Part shown: in pieces, positions 23,601 through 32,888 of the stretch
How the letters are laid out: each line of letters starts with the position of its first letter
Position numbering within the stretch: position 1 is the first letter of the stretch
Made by a program: the position numbers and the translations under genes
DNA from: Chitinophagaceae bacterium
Lineage (GTDB): Bacteria; Bacteroidota; Bacteroidia; Chitinophagales; Chitinophagaceae
DNA: 32,888 nucleotides
Assembly: GCA_025933775.1 (NCBI GenBank)
Contig: JAICZH010000031.1
Span: forward strand, 1-32,888
Direction of reading: 5' to 3'
The notes under the pieces: model-generated
Database searches by the model: none
Seen by the model: only the letters and a program-made list of their open reading frames with translations
Told to the model about the DNA's origin: nothing

Positions 23601-23957
23601 ATGAACTGGAAAGTAATAAAAACAGAAAGGGAACATAAAAAAGCGATTAAACGTGCTATGGAAATTTTTCATGCAGCGCCAAACACTCCCGAAGATGACG
23701 AACTGGGCGTATTAATTCTTTTGATAAAAGATTATGAAGACAGGACAATACAAATGCCTGAACTCGATCCCATAGAAGTAATTAAATTAAAAATGGAAGA
23801 AAGGGGTTTAAAAAATAAAGATTTAGAACCTATTATTGGAAGTAAAGGACACGTTTCATCAATCCTGTCCGGACGAAGGGAAATAACGCTGAAAATGGCA
23901 CAACGTTTAAAAGATTATTTTCACTTGCCCGCAGAAATATTTTTGCCTACAGCATAA
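23601..23957 (+). CDS. higA: HigA-type antitoxin with HTH DNA-binding domain
   Basis: A 118-residue antitoxin. The N-terminal helical half (about 1-60, with HKKAIKRAMEIFHA and DDELGVLILLIKDYED) resembles the toxin-interacting part of long HigA proteins. The C-terminal half (about 62-115, with MEERGLKNKDLEPIIGSKGH, VSSILSGRREIT and AQRLKDYFHLP) is an XRE-type helix-turn-helix. It neutralises HigB and is expected to repress its own operon. It begins ten bases after higB and ends before an independently readable hydrolase gene. No break or missing motif is seen. Confidence 0.9.
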   Translation: MNWKVIKTEREHKKAIKRAMEIFHAAPNTPEDDELGVLILLIKDYEDRTIQMPELDPIEVIKLKMEERGLKNKDLEPIIGSKGHVSSILSGRREITLKMAQRLKDYFHLPAEIFLPTA

Positions 23958-24012
23958 AAGAGTTGAAGTATCCGAAAGTGTTTTACAAACAGTAAAAATA
24001 AAAACCTGATTC

Positions 24013-24984
24013 ATGACTTCAAAAAAAACTGAACATTATTTTTTTAGAATAAAATATTTACTCACGTTCACAATAATATTTTGCATTCAATCTGCTACAG
24101 ATGCACAAATAAAAATCCCTTCTTATTTTATTCAGAAAAAAAGTTTTACTAATTCGCTTCAAAAAATTGTTCACGAAGTTGGATTGGATAGTATCTGGGA
24201 TGCAGGCGAAGATGGAAAGGAACAAATTTCATTTGCAGTAATTGATTTAAATAATAAGAAACCCATTTTAGGTTGTGTTAATTGCACCAACCTTATTTAT
24301 CCTGCATCGGTATATAAAATGTATGTGGCAATGGAAATTTTAAAGCAAGTGAGCAATGGCGATTTTTCTTTATCAAAACTATACATTGTAAAATCACCCA
24401 ACGATGTTGACAGGGAAAAAGAAATAAGTTATGATCCAAGGCCGCTTTTAAAAAGCGGAGATACCGTTACCATAAATTATTTATTGGATTTAATGATTAC
24501 ACGTAGTGATAACTCTGCGGCTAACTGTTTAATTGATGTAGCTACAAGAGACAGCATTAATAAAACCATTCAACAAATGGGCTGGTATGGAAGCGAAGTA
24601 ACACGAAAATTTTTAAGCCGCAAGTTTGAAGACCCTGGATATGATACAATACGTGGTACAGAAACATCTGCATTGCATGCCGCAGATTTCATGTATAAAA
24701 TTTATACAAATACATTAATAAATCCATGGGTAAGCATGCAGATGAAAGCCTTGCTGGGAAGGCAATTGGACACTACAAAGCTCTCATTGGGTTTACCGCA
24801 TTATGTTATGTATTATCACAAAACAGGATGGTGGGGTATTTATACAAATGATGTTGGAATTGTTACTGATGGTAAAATAAAATACATCATTGCGCTGTTT
24901 ACACCGGTTACCGAAGAAAAAGTAACTCCACGATTGAAAAAACTTTCAATGATGGTTTATGATCTCATCAATAGTATAAAATAA
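24013..24984 (+). CDS. Class A beta-lactamase-fold serine hydrolase
   Basis: A 323-residue exported protein: hydrophobic signal segment at about 13-30, probable cleavage near DAQ (31-32). The serine penicilloyl-fold motifs are all visible: S99-V-Y-K102 (SxxK), S165-D166-N167 (SDN) and K270-T-G272. The class A glutamate of the omega loop (ExxLN type) is not obvious; the segment near residues 196-216 reads RKFLSRKFEDPGYDTIRGTE instead. It may therefore be a beta-lactamase-related hydrolase with another substrate, not a resistance enzyme. It follows higBA, 55 bases away and co-oriented. Resistance cannot be claimed from sequence alone. Confidence 0.8.
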   Translation: MTSKKTEHYFFRIKYLLTFTIIFCIQSATDAQIKIPSYFIQKKSFTNSLQKIVHEVGLDSIWDAGEDGKEQISFAVIDLNNKKPILGCVNCTNLIYPASVYKMYVAMEILKQVSNGDFSLSKLYIVKSPNDVDREKEISYDPRPLLKSGDTVTINYLLDLMITRSDNSAANCLIDVATRDSINKTIQQMGWYGSEVTRKFLSRKFEDPGYDTIRGTETSALHAADFMYKIYTNTLINPWVSMQMKALLGRQLDTTKLSLGLPHYVMYYHKTGWWGIYTNDVGIVTDGKIKYIIALFTPVTEEKVTPRLKKLSMMVYDLINSIK

Positions 24985-25149
24985 TACTTCACACACTTCA
25001 TCTGTTCTTTATAAGAAATTTTATTAAGGCAACCTTTAGAAATTTTTCTGCGATTAACTTAATAATTGGTAATAACCTGTTGGTAAAAAACTGATTTTTG
25101 TAAAAATTTTTAAATTTTTTTCTCAAAATGTTTTTTATTTAACAATTGT

Positions 25150-25162
25150 GTGTAAATTACAC
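25150..25162. promoter_or_regulatory. Palindromic site upstream of susC
   Basis: GTGTAA-A-TTACAC is a perfect six-base inverted repeat around one central base, 38 bases before the susC ATG. The 216-base gap between the hydrolase gene and susC holds no gene. The location fits an operator, but no regulator gene is nearby and the sequence is A/T-rich, so binding is only conjectured. Confidence 0.35.
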
Positions 25163-25200
25163 GTTAAATAAACATTAACACTTACTTAATTTATTTGATT

Positions 25201-28170
25201 ATGAGAAAAAAACTTCTGCTTTGCGGCCTGTTTATAATGGGCTTTTTTCTGCAATCGATTGCACAACGAACCGTAACAGGAACGGTAACTTCACAAGATG
25301 GCACTCCGTTGGTTGATGCATCTGTAACAGTTGTCGGGCAAAGAACTGGTGTAAGAACCGCTGCCGACGGTACTTTTTCAATTAACCTTCCGGCTAAAGC
25401 GCATGTAATTCAAGTTAGCTATGTGGGTTCCGAAACACAAAAGGTAGATGTTGCCGATCTTTCAAGCGTTAAAGTAACATTGAAGAACTCTTCACAAGCT
25501 TTATCTGATGTAGTAATTATTGGTTATGGTTCTGCACGTAAAAGAGATTTTACGGGTGCAGTATCTTCTATTAAGGCAAAAGACTTTAACCAGGGGGTAA
25601 TTAGCTCTCCTGATCAATTAATTCAAAACAAAGTTCCTGGATTGGAAATAACTAATACAAGTGGTCAACCTGGCGTAGCAACTACAATCATTATTCGGGG
25701 GACTTCTTCAATTCGTTCCAGCAACAATCCTTTGTATGTAGTAGATGGTGTTCCATTGGATGGAAGAACGGCAAGGCCGAATATAGGAAATGCTTTTGGC
25801 AGCACACCTAATTCCGATCCCTTATTATTTATTGATCCTAATACTATTGCTCAAATAGATGTTCAGAAGGACGCGTCAGGAACTGCCATTTATGGTTCGC
25901 GAGGCGCCAACGGGGTTATATTTATTACTACCAAAAAAGGAAGTTCTGGTCCCATGAAAATTGACGTGGGCGTAAACTTCGGTGCCTTTGCTGGTTATAT
26001 GAAACGTTATGAGGTTTTGAGCACAAGCCAGTTTAGAGCTGCTTTGAAAAAATACAATGAACCTGCTTCGTTAGATGGAGGCACTTCTACGGATGCATTA
26101 AAAGCAATTACCCAGGATAATATCTCTCAAAATTATTCTATTTCACTAAGCGGAGGAAATGAAACCGGAAAATATAGGGCATCATTTCTAGCGGCAGATA
26201 ACAATGGTTTTTTGAAAAAATCAAATTTAAAAAAATATCTGGCAACATTTAATGGAGAATATAATTTTATTGATAATAAATTAAATATTGCTTTCGGATT
26301 GATTGCCGGTAATGTGGGTGAAAGCCTTACCCCGGTTGCTAATACGTCAGGCTCTACGGGAAATGTAATTTCATCGGCATTAAGTTGGAACCCTACTTCT
26401 CCATTACGAACTGCCGGAAAATATAATTTTCCTTCTACAGGATCAGGCAATCCACTCGCCATTATAGATGCGTACGATGATAAAACAAGTCTATCAGCAG
26501 TATTAGGAAATATTTCAGCATCTTATAAAATACTTCCCAACTTAACTTATAAATTTTTATTTGGAATTAATCATGAGACAGGAACAAGAAAACTGAACGA
26601 AGAAGGATGGCTTCCGGGATTTCCCGGCCTTTCAGGATTGGGAAATGCAGCGATAGCAACTGACTTACTTAATACACAGACAATTGATCACACGCTGAAC
26701 TATGTGGGAAATATTACCCATAAATTATCAATAGATGCTTTAGCCGGCTATGAATATTTTAAAACTGATTTTTCAGGCGGAGGTGTAACGGCAAGCGGGT
26801 TCAATACCAACTTAAATTATGATACACGAATCGGCATTCTTTACACAAACATTATGACCGATGCACAAACGCAAAATCCATATTATAGCTTTGCTGATCC
26901 ATCATCAGAATTACAATCATATTTTGCACGGGCAACTTTCAACTATGATGATAGATATTTATTGACGGGTACTTTTCGGGCTGATGGTTCCAGCAAATTC
27001 GGAACAAATAATAAATATGGTTATTTTCCTTCAGTTGCTGCCAAATGGCAAATAAGTAATGAAAGCTTTATGAAAGGAAGTACAACTTTCTCTAATCTTG
27101 GTTTACGCCTTTCTTATGGAATTACTGGTAACCAAGAATTTCCTGCAGGTTCGGGAATAGAACAATTATTTTTTGGGCCATTTAATACGGTTCAGCAAGA
27201 AGTTACTAAAAACGTAGATTTAAAGTGGGAGCAAACCAAACAATTTAATGCTGGTATTGACTTTGGATTGGCTAAAGGGAAAATTTATGGATCAATAGAT
27301 TATTATAATAAAAAAACCTCTGACATTCTGTTTTCTACAGTTGCAATTCAACCTGCTCCAGGTACTATAAGTTGGATAAACTTCCCCAATGCAACATTGA
27401 CAAATGACGGATTTGAAATAGCATTAGGCGCGACAATAGTGGATACTAAAAATTTTACATGGGATGTAGCAGGTAATTTTGCCCATAATCACAATGTTAT
27501 TGAAAATTTTAATAATACAGAAGGAGGCGCACCCATCCAAGAAAAAACAGGAGAAATTGATGGGCAGGGTGTATCAGGAACATTGTCTCAGGTTATCGAG
27601 AATGGTTATCCGGTAAACGAATGGTTTTTAAAACCTTTTAAGGGTTTTGATCAAAACGGAAATCAGATTTATGGAGATAATCCTGTTCATGAGGGCAATC
27701 CGAATCCAACGGTGTTGGCAGGATTTAGCACAACTTTGAGATGGATGAAATTTACTCTTGGCGTTAATATGGGAGGGTCTTTCGGGTATCTTATATATAA
27801 CAATACAGCAACCGCAGTTACTAATATTGCAGGTATAGCCCAGGGAAGAAATATTGACCTGAAAGCATATAATTCAGCCGAAAAACCAGGAAGTCCTGTA
27901 GCTGCTAATAGTAGGTTTCTTGAAAGCGGTAATTATTGGAAATTGAGAAATGCAACCCTTAGGTATAACTTTGGTAATGCTGGCAAATATTTTAAAAACA
28001 TAAGTGCTTACATAAGTGGAAGCAACCTGTTTGTTATTACAAAATTCAGCGGCTTCGATCCAGAAGTAAATATTGATAAAAGTTCTGGAGGGTTTCCTTC
28101 GAGGTCAGTGGAGTACATTCCTTATCCAACTCCACGAACTATAACGCTTGGATTAAATTTTTCTTTATAA
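25201..28170 (+). CDS. SusC/RagA-family TonB-linked outer-membrane protein
   Basis: The 989-residue outer-membrane importer has a signal peptide ending near SIAQ (about residue 22) and a carboxypeptidase-regulatory-like domain (about 23-105, RTVTGTVTSQDGTPLVDASV). A TonB-box-like VVIIGYG follows near 110. The plug (about 115-230) includes NNPLYVVDGVPLDG and DVQKDASGTAIYGSRGANGV. A long barrel ends TPRTITLGLNFSL. There is no N-terminal STN domain, so control by an anti-sigma factor is not expected. It forms a lid-and-barrel pair with the SusD gene 27 bases downstream. The cargo, glycan or peptide, cannot be told. The TTG at 25195 is in frame, but ATG 25201 is the natural start. Confidence 0.95.
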   Translation: MRKKLLLCGLFIMGFFLQSIAQRTVTGTVTSQDGTPLVDASVTVVGQRTGVRTAADGTFSINLPAKAHVIQVSYVGSETQKVDVADLSSVKVTLKNSSQALSDVVIIGYGSARKRDFTGAVSSIKAKDFNQGVISSPDQLIQNKVPGLEITNTSGQPGVATTIIIRGTSSIRSSNNPLYVVDGVPLDGRTARPNIGNAFGSTPNSDPLLFIDPNTIAQIDVQKDASGTAIYGSRGANGVIFITTKKGSSGPMKIDVGVNFGAFAGYMKRYEVLSTSQFRAALKKYNEPASLDGGTSTDALKAITQDNISQNYSISLSGGNETGKYRASFLAADNNGFLKKSNLKKYLATFNGEYNFIDNKLNIAFGLIAGNVGESLTPVANTSGSTGNVISSALSWNPTSPLRTAGKYNFPSTGSGNPLAIIDAYDDKTSLSAVLGNISASYKILPNLTYKFLFGINHETGTRKLNEEGWLPGFPGLSGLGNAAIATDLLNTQTIDHTLNYVGNITHKLSIDALAGYEYFKTDFSGGGVTASGFNTNLNYDTRIGILYTNIMTDAQTQNPYYSFADPSSELQSYFARATFNYDDRYLLTGTFRADGSSKFGTNNKYGYFPSVAAKWQISNESFMKGSTTFSNLGLRLSYGITGNQEFPAGSGIEQLFFGPFNTVQQEVTKNVDLKWEQTKQFNAGIDFGLAKGKIYGSIDYYNKKTSDILFSTVAIQPAPGTISWINFPNATLTNDGFEIALGATIVDTKNFTWDVAGNFAHNHNVIENFNNTEGGAPIQEKTGEIDGQGVSGTLSQVIENGYPVNEWFLKPFKGFDQNGNQIYGDNPVHEGNPNPTVLAGFSTTLRWMKFTLGVNMGGSFGYLIYNNTATAVTNIAGIAQGRNIDLKAYNSAEKPGSPVAANSRFLESGNYWKLRNATLRYNFGNAGKYFKNISAYISGSNLFVITKFSGFDPEVNIDKSSGGFPSRSVEYIPYPTPRTITLGLNFSL

Positions 28171-28197
28171 TAATAAATAATAATAAATCTATTCAAT

Positions 28198-29877
28198 ATG
28201 ATACATTATAAAAAAATAACTAAAATCGGACTCTTGTTTCTGGTGATAGCTGTTGTAACAGGGTGTACAAAACTCAAGGGAAAATTAAATAGCTCGGTTT
28301 CTACAGATCAGGCCGCTGCCGCTATAGGACCACAAGGAACTCAGTTCATACTTAATGGTGCGTATGCAGATCTTACATTTCTGGCAGGCCAGGATCAACT
28401 TTTTTCTCTGGAAGAAAATACATCGGATGAATCTTTAGTTCCAACAAGAGGTGGTGACTGGGATGATAATGGAGTATGGCGCGTGTTGCACAACCACACA
28501 TGGGACGCCAATCATGGACAAATATTGGCTGTATTTAATAATCTGAATAAATTAAATTTTGATGCAACAAATGTGCTCGGTTATAAACCTACACCTGCAC
28601 AAGAGGCACAGGCAAAAGCTTTAAGAGCCTTTTCATTATATTACTTATTGGATTTATATGGACAATTTCCAATAAGAAATCCGGGAGACAACCTGTTGCT
28701 TGCACCTGAAGTAAAATCCGGCGCTGATGGTATTGCTTTTATCATTAGTGAATTAACGGCTGCAATCCCTAATCTTCCTGATGCAAGTGGTAGCAATGCA
28801 AATGTTGTAAATAAAGATGTTGGTAATGTTTTATTGATGAAATGTTATTTACAAAAAGGAACTTTTGCAAACAGAGCGGCTCCTACATTTGACCCTGCTG
28901 ATATGGCGCAAGTGGTTTCCATCGGAAATGCTATAATAAGTAGTGGCACCTATAGTTATTCTGCAAACTATTTTGATAACTTTTCACCCAATAATCATTC
29001 TTCAAAAGAAGCGATATTTCTCTATCCAAATACTGGTGGAGTTGGCGCAAGCCATGCAGGCACTGAAGCAAGATGGAATATGACTTTGCATTATAATAGT
29101 TGGGATAAATTAGCTCCAAATGCAGGCTGGAATGGCTTTTCAACCATCAGTGATTTTTATAATAGCTTCGGCGCTGTAACTGCAACATCAGCAAGCAATA
29201 GAGTCGGAGGATTCTTTACTGGTGTGGGTGCTAAAAATAATGCGGATACTTCAATTGATACAAGATTAGGTGGAAGAGTAACAAGTAATATTACTTCAAC
29301 TAATACATCAGGGATCAGGCCCGGATTTTTAATAGGTCAGCAATATGATGAAAATGGAGTAGCAGAAAAAGACAGGAAAGGAAATCCTTTGGCTTTCGAT
29401 CCGGCAATTACAGCCGACATGAAAGAGCAAGGAACTAATCTGGAACTTACTGGTATAAGGATCATAAAATATGCTCCTGATTATAATTTTTATGGAGGCC
29501 CTGCTAATAACGATTTAATGATTTTCAGGTATCCGGATGTGGTATTAATGGTAGCTGAAGCTAAAATGAGAATTAATGCTGCCGATCCCACAGCGCTTAC
29601 TATGGTGAATGATTTAAGAGCCGCAAGAGGTGCTGCTCCATTAGCCAGCATGACGCTTGTAAATGCCGCAAATATTCATGATCCTAATACTTTATTATCA
29701 GAAAGGGGAAGAGAATTTTATTGGGAAAGTTTCAGAAGAACTGATTTGGAAAGGTTTGGTGTGTTCAATACCATTTGGCAATACAAACCGGCAGACGATC
29801 CAAAATATTTATTATTTCCAATACCAAGTCAGGCATTGGCAGCTAATCCTAATTTGAAACAGAACCCCGGTTACTAA
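28198..29877 (+). CDS. RagB/SusD-family nutrient-binding outer-membrane lipoprotein
   Basis: A 559-residue surface lipoprotein with signal peptide and lipobox VVTGC (lipidated C23). The SusD-like N-terminal region includes ALRAFSLYYLLDLYGQFPI. The RagB/SusD C-terminal domain includes MIFRYPDVVLMVAEAKMRI, NDLRAARGA, LLSERGREFYWESFRRTDL and the closing LFPIPSQALAANPNLKQNPGY segment (key parts LFPIP and NPGY). SusD proteins cap SusC and bind the nutrient. The gene is paired with susC, and a strong terminator follows. No degradative enzyme is in the window, so the substrate stays unknown. Confidence 0.95.
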   Translation: MIHYKKITKIGLLFLVIAVVTGCTKLKGKLNSSVSTDQAAAAIGPQGTQFILNGAYADLTFLAGQDQLFSLEENTSDESLVPTRGGDWDDNGVWRVLHNHTWDANHGQILAVFNNLNKLNFDATNVLGYKPTPAQEAQAKALRAFSLYYLLDLYGQFPIRNPGDNLLLAPEVKSGADGIAFIISELTAAIPNLPDASGSNANVVNKDVGNVLLMKCYLQKGTFANRAAPTFDPADMAQVVSIGNAIISSGTYSYSANYFDNFSPNNHSSKEAIFLYPNTGGVGASHAGTEARWNMTLHYNSWDKLAPNAGWNGFSTISDFYNSFGAVTATSASNRVGGFFTGVGAKNNADTSIDTRLGGRVTSNITSTNTSGIRPGFLIGQQYDENGVAEKDRKGNPLAFDPAITADMKEQGTNLELTGIRIIKYAPDYNFYGGPANNDLMIFRYPDVVLMVAEAKMRINAADPTALTMVNDLRAARGAAPLASMTLVNAANIHDPNTLLSERGREFYWESFRRTDLERFGVFNTIWQYKPADDPKYLLFPIPSQALAANPNLKQNPGY

Positions 29878-29899
29878 ATAATATCAATTATAAATTCAT

Positions 29900-29935
29900 A
29901 AATACTAAAAGGCCGTCAACGGCCTTTTGGTATTT
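29900..29935 (+). terminator. Strong bidirectional-type terminator after susD
   Basis: AAATACTAAAAGGCCG (29900-29915) pairs with CGGCCTTTTGGTATTT (29920-29935) along 16 positions, with one T-G wobble, around a TCAA loop. The GC core GGCCG/CGGCC flanked by A-runs and T-runs is a textbook intrinsic terminator that can work in either direction. It isolates susCD from the downstream lipoprotein gene. Confidence 0.88.
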
Positions 29936-30075
29936 ATATTCTGTTATAATAAAATAAAACCAAACTTTTTACAATAACATGTAAATTCAATTTTTACCGG
30001 TAATACAGTTGCGATATCATTTCTTTACCTTTATCAAAAAAAATTATTTCGTACTCAATTATATTTTTCTGAATA

Positions 30076-32888
30076 ATGAAGCATTTACCAAAGCGCTCGC
30101 TGATTTTTCTTTTGCTATTATTTTTTTCATGTACAAAAAAAAGCAATAAACCTCTTTTTGAATTAGTAACTGATAGCGGAATTGATTTTACTAATAAAGT
30201 TGTTGACGGCGAATTAGAAAACAGTTTTCTTTTCCGCAATTTTTATAATGGCGGCGGCGTAGCCATTGGAGATATTAATAATGATGGCTTGCCCGATGTT
30301 TTTCTTACATCAAACATGGGTGAAAATAAATTATACCTCAATAAAGGAAATTTTAAGTTTGAAGATATATCTCAAAAAGCAGGACTGAAGCAGGATAGCA
30401 TGTGGAGCACGGGCGCAACGTTTGTTGACATTAATGGCGATGGCTGGCTGGATATTTATGTTTGTAATTCGGGCCACATGAAAAATGGAAACCGAAGAAA
30501 TAAATTATACATCAATAATCATGATAACACATTTACCGAAGAGGCTCATAAATATGGGTTAGATATTTCTGCTTATACCACACAGGTTTCTTTTTTTGAT
30601 TATGATATGGATGGAGACCTCGACTGCTTCATGATCAACAACAGCCCTATGCCCATTAATACATTGAACAATGCTAATCGCAGAGACCTACCCGATTCTC
30701 TTTGGCCTGTTGCCAATTTTCTAAAAGGTGGCGGCGATCATTTATACAGAAATGATAACGGGCATTTTACTGAAGTAACCCAATCTGCAGGCATACACGG
30801 CAGTTTAATAAGTTTTGGATTGGGCGTAAGCGTTGGCGATATTAACGGTGATGGCTATCCCGATATTTATGTGGGCAATGATTCTTATGAAAAAGATTAT
30901 CTCTATATCAATCAAAAAAACGGAACGTTTAAAGATGAAATGGAGCAATGTCTTCAAAGCATCAGCATGTCTTCAATGGGAACTGATATTGGTGATCTCA
31001 ACAACGATGGCTATCCTGAAATATTTACAACAGACATGTTGCCTGCAGACGATTACCGGCTAAAAACACTGGGCTCTTTTGATAATATTGATTTTTATAA
31101 CAGCAAAGTAAAAGCTGGATTCTATCACCAGTTTATGAAAAACTGTTTGCAATTAAATAATGGAAACGGAACTTTTTCAGAAATTGGAAATTATAGCGGC
31201 GTTTCTGCAACCGATTGGACGTGGGGCGAATTAATTTTTGATGCAGACAACGATGGCTTAAATGATATTTATGTTTGCAACGGAGTAAATAAAGATGTTA
31301 CCAATCTTGATTTCATGGATTTTTTTGCAAATGATGTTATTCATAAAATGGTATTAACCGGCCAGAAAGAAAGCGTGGATAAAGTGCTGGAGCATATACC
31401 TGTAAATCCTTTGCCCAACAAGGCTTTTAAAAATATGGGCAATTTAAAATTTAAGGATGTAAGTGCTGCATGGGGCTTTACACAACCTTCATTTTCAAAT
31501 GGCGCAGCTTATGCTGATTTGGATAATGACGGAGACCTTGATCTTATTGTAAATAATGTAAATGAAAAATCTTTTGTTTACAGAAACAACAGCAGGCAAA
31601 TAAATAAAAATAATTTTTTAGGAATTTTTTTAAAAGGCAAAGACAAAAATACTTTTGCCATCGGAAGTAAAATAAAATTATATGTAGGCAATCAAATATT
31701 AAGCAGGGAAGTGGTTCCTTCAAGAGGTTTTCAATCGTCGGTGGATTATAAACAAATTTTTGGATTAGGAACTATCACTAAAATAGATTCAATGTTTATA
31801 AGCTGGCCCGACAGGTCTTACTCACGTTATATAAATGTTCCGATAGATACGGTTCTTGTAATTAATGAAACAAATCAAAAAAAATTATCGTCAGATACAA
31901 TTGCCCACGCATTGCCACCGCCATTACTTTCTTCTGTAAAAAATGTTTTTGATAAACATAATGAGAATGATTATAATGATTTTTATTACGAACGGAATTT
32001 GCCCGAGATACTTTCAAGAGAAGGGCCGCGAGCCGCTGTTGGGGATGTAAACGGCGATGGGCTTGATGATATTTATATTGGTGGCGCAGCAGGACAGGCG
32101 GGTCAATTGTATATTCAAACAAGCTCGGGAAATTTTGTAAAAAAACCTGAAAAAATATTTGAAGATTATGCAGACTTTGAAGACGTAGGCGTTTTATTTT
32201 TTGATTGTGATAATGATGGCGATTTAGATTTATTGATTTGTCCCGGTGGCAATAATTTTCCGCCTGTAAGTAAGCAAATGCAATTGCGTCTTTATAAAAA
32301 TGATGGCAAAGGAAACTTTACTTTAGATCCTGCTGCATTTCCAAATAATACATCTAACATTTCTGTTGCCATACCTTATGATTTTAATGGCGATGGAAAT
32401 ATTGATTTATTTGTGGGTGGAAGAAGTGTGCCTCAAAATTATGGAATCAATCCATCGAGCTATCTTTTTATAAATGATGGCAAAGGACATTTTACTGATA
32501 TTGCCAAAACAAAAAATCCTGATATTGCTTCAATAGGAATGGTAACAAGCGCAGCGTGGGCCGATGTTGTTGGAGATAAAAAGAAAGAATTAATAATTGC
32601 AGGAGAATGGATGAGCCCAAGAATTTTTTCTTACAATGGCGATCATTTCACTGAAATAAAAACTAATCTTGATAGCCTGTATGGTTTGTGGCAGTCAATT
32701 GCTGTTGGCGATTTTGATGGAGATGGGAGGCAGGATATTGTGCTAGGAAATATTGGCGAAAATTTTTATCTGCGGCCTGATCTGAATGATCCGGTAAAAT
32801 TATGGATCAACGATTTTAATAACAATGGCACACTCGATAAAATTCTTACACGCACGGTGGATGGAGAAGATAAAACTGTTTTTTTAAA
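30076..32888 (+). CDS. FG-GAP/VCBS and ASPIC/UnbV-type lipoprotein, partial at 3' end
   Basis: The frame is open from ATG 30076 to the window edge (937 full codons, no stop). The start has a hydrophobic signal and lipobox-like LFFSC with C19. Twelve calcium-loop motifs of the DxDxDGxxD type recur at about residues 66, 118, 175, 255, 307, 389, 481, 657, 710, 769, 879 and 913, marking integrin-like FG-GAP repeats. An ASPIC/UnbV-like segment lies at about 515-600 (with GSKIKLYVGNQILSREVVPS and SMFISWPD). This CRTAC1-like arrangement is common in Bacteroidota, often next to SusCD genes. The role is unknown and probably adhesion or binding. It is transcribed separately after the susD terminator. 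Confidence 0.92.
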   Translation, partial: MKHLPKRSLIFLLLLFFSCTKKSNKPLFELVTDSGIDFTNKVVDGELENSFLFRNFYNGGGVAIGDINNDGLPDVFLTSNMGENKLYLNKGNFKFEDISQKAGLKQDSMWSTGATFVDINGDGWLDIYVCNSGHMKNGNRRNKLYINNHDNTFTEEAHKYGLDISAYTTQVSFFDYDMDGDLDCFMINNSPMPINTLNNANRRDLPDSLWPVANFLKGGGDHLYRNDNGHFTEVTQSAGIHGSLISFGLGVSVGDINGDGYPDIYVGNDSYEKDYLYINQKNGTFKDEMEQCLQSISMSSMGTDIGDLNNDGYPEIFTTDMLPADDYRLKTLGSFDNIDFYNSKVKAGFYHQFMKNCLQLNNGNGTFSEIGNYSGVSATDWTWGELIFDADNDGLNDIYVCNGVNKDVTNLDFMDFFANDVIHKMVLTGQKESVDKVLEHIPVNPLPNKAFKNMGNLKFKDVSAAWGFTQPSFSNGAAYADLDNDGDLDLIVNNVNEKSFVYRNNSRQINKNNFLGIFLKGKDKNTFAIGSKIKLYVGNQILSREVVPSRGFQSSVDYKQIFGLGTITKIDSMFISWPDRSYSRYINVPIDTVLVINETNQKKLSSDTIAHALPPPLLSSVKNVFDKHNENDYNDFYYERNLPEILSREGPRAAVGDVNGDGLDDIYIGGAAGQAGQLYIQTSSGNFVKKPEKIFEDYADFEDVGVLFFDCDNDGDLDLLICPGGNNFPPVSKQMQLRLYKNDGKGNFTLDPAAFPNNTSNISVAIPYDFNGDGNIDLFVGGRSVPQNYGINPSSYLFINDGKGHFTDIAKTKNPDIASIGMVTSAAWADVVGDKKKELIIAGEWMSPRIFSYNGDHFTEIKTNLDSLYGLWQSIAVGDFDGDGRQDIVLGNIGENFYLRPDLNDPVKLWINDFNNNGTLDKILTRTVDGEDKTVFL

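Overview
The window reads as a chromosomal segment of a low-GC Bacteroidota bacterium, most likely Chitinophagaceae or a close relative. This is inferred from gene content and style: a 14-gene nuo operon with separate nuoC and nuoD and a short NuoG, a TonB/ExbB system with three ExbD paralogs, a SusC/SusD pair, an FG-GAP/ASPIC lipoprotein, A-rich leaders instead of strong Shine-Dalgarno sites, and TAnnTTTG promoter-like boxes. All supported genes lie on the + strand. I saw no rRNA, tRNA, CRISPR array or complete insertion sequence.

Layout. (1) 58-444: a small exported Dabb-domain protein. (2) 604-16391: the complete nuo operon for respiratory complex I in canonical order A-B-C-D-E-F-G-H-I-J-K-L-M-N. 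NuoE/F/G form the NADH-oxidising arm, B/C/D/I the connecting Fe-S arm, and A/H/J/K/L/M/N the proton-pumping membrane arm. (3) 16548-17822: an orphan MacB/FtsX-type permease. (4) 18078-21718: exbB-exbD-exbD-tonB, a terminator, then a third exbD. (5) 21835-23220: mnmE (tRNA wobble-uridine modification). (6) 23279-23957: a HigB/HigA toxin-antitoxin pair, then a class A beta-lactamase-fold serine hydrolase (24013-24984). (7) 25201-29877: susC-susD ending in a strong terminator, then a large FG-GAP/ASPIC lipoprotein running off the right edge. The TonB/ExbBD genes could energise the SusC transporter in the same window, although such systems usually serve many receptors.

The most unusual feature is how often the nuo operon is interrupted by material unrelated to complex I, always between genes. 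There is a small ORF with two stops (nuoD/E), a VOC-domain gene plus a frameshifted DUF2442-like gene (nuoE/F), a GxxExxY (PD-(D/E)XK-like) gene framed by inverted CTTTGCG repeats (nuoF/G), a decayed MNT/HEPN toxin-antitoxin pair (nuoH/I), and a GC-rich block of three consecutive hairpins (nuoM/N). Several other junctions carry related CAATAAGC-rich or inverted-repeat spacer sequence. The IR-framed GxxExxY cassette and the triple-hairpin block are the best candidates for undescribed elements.
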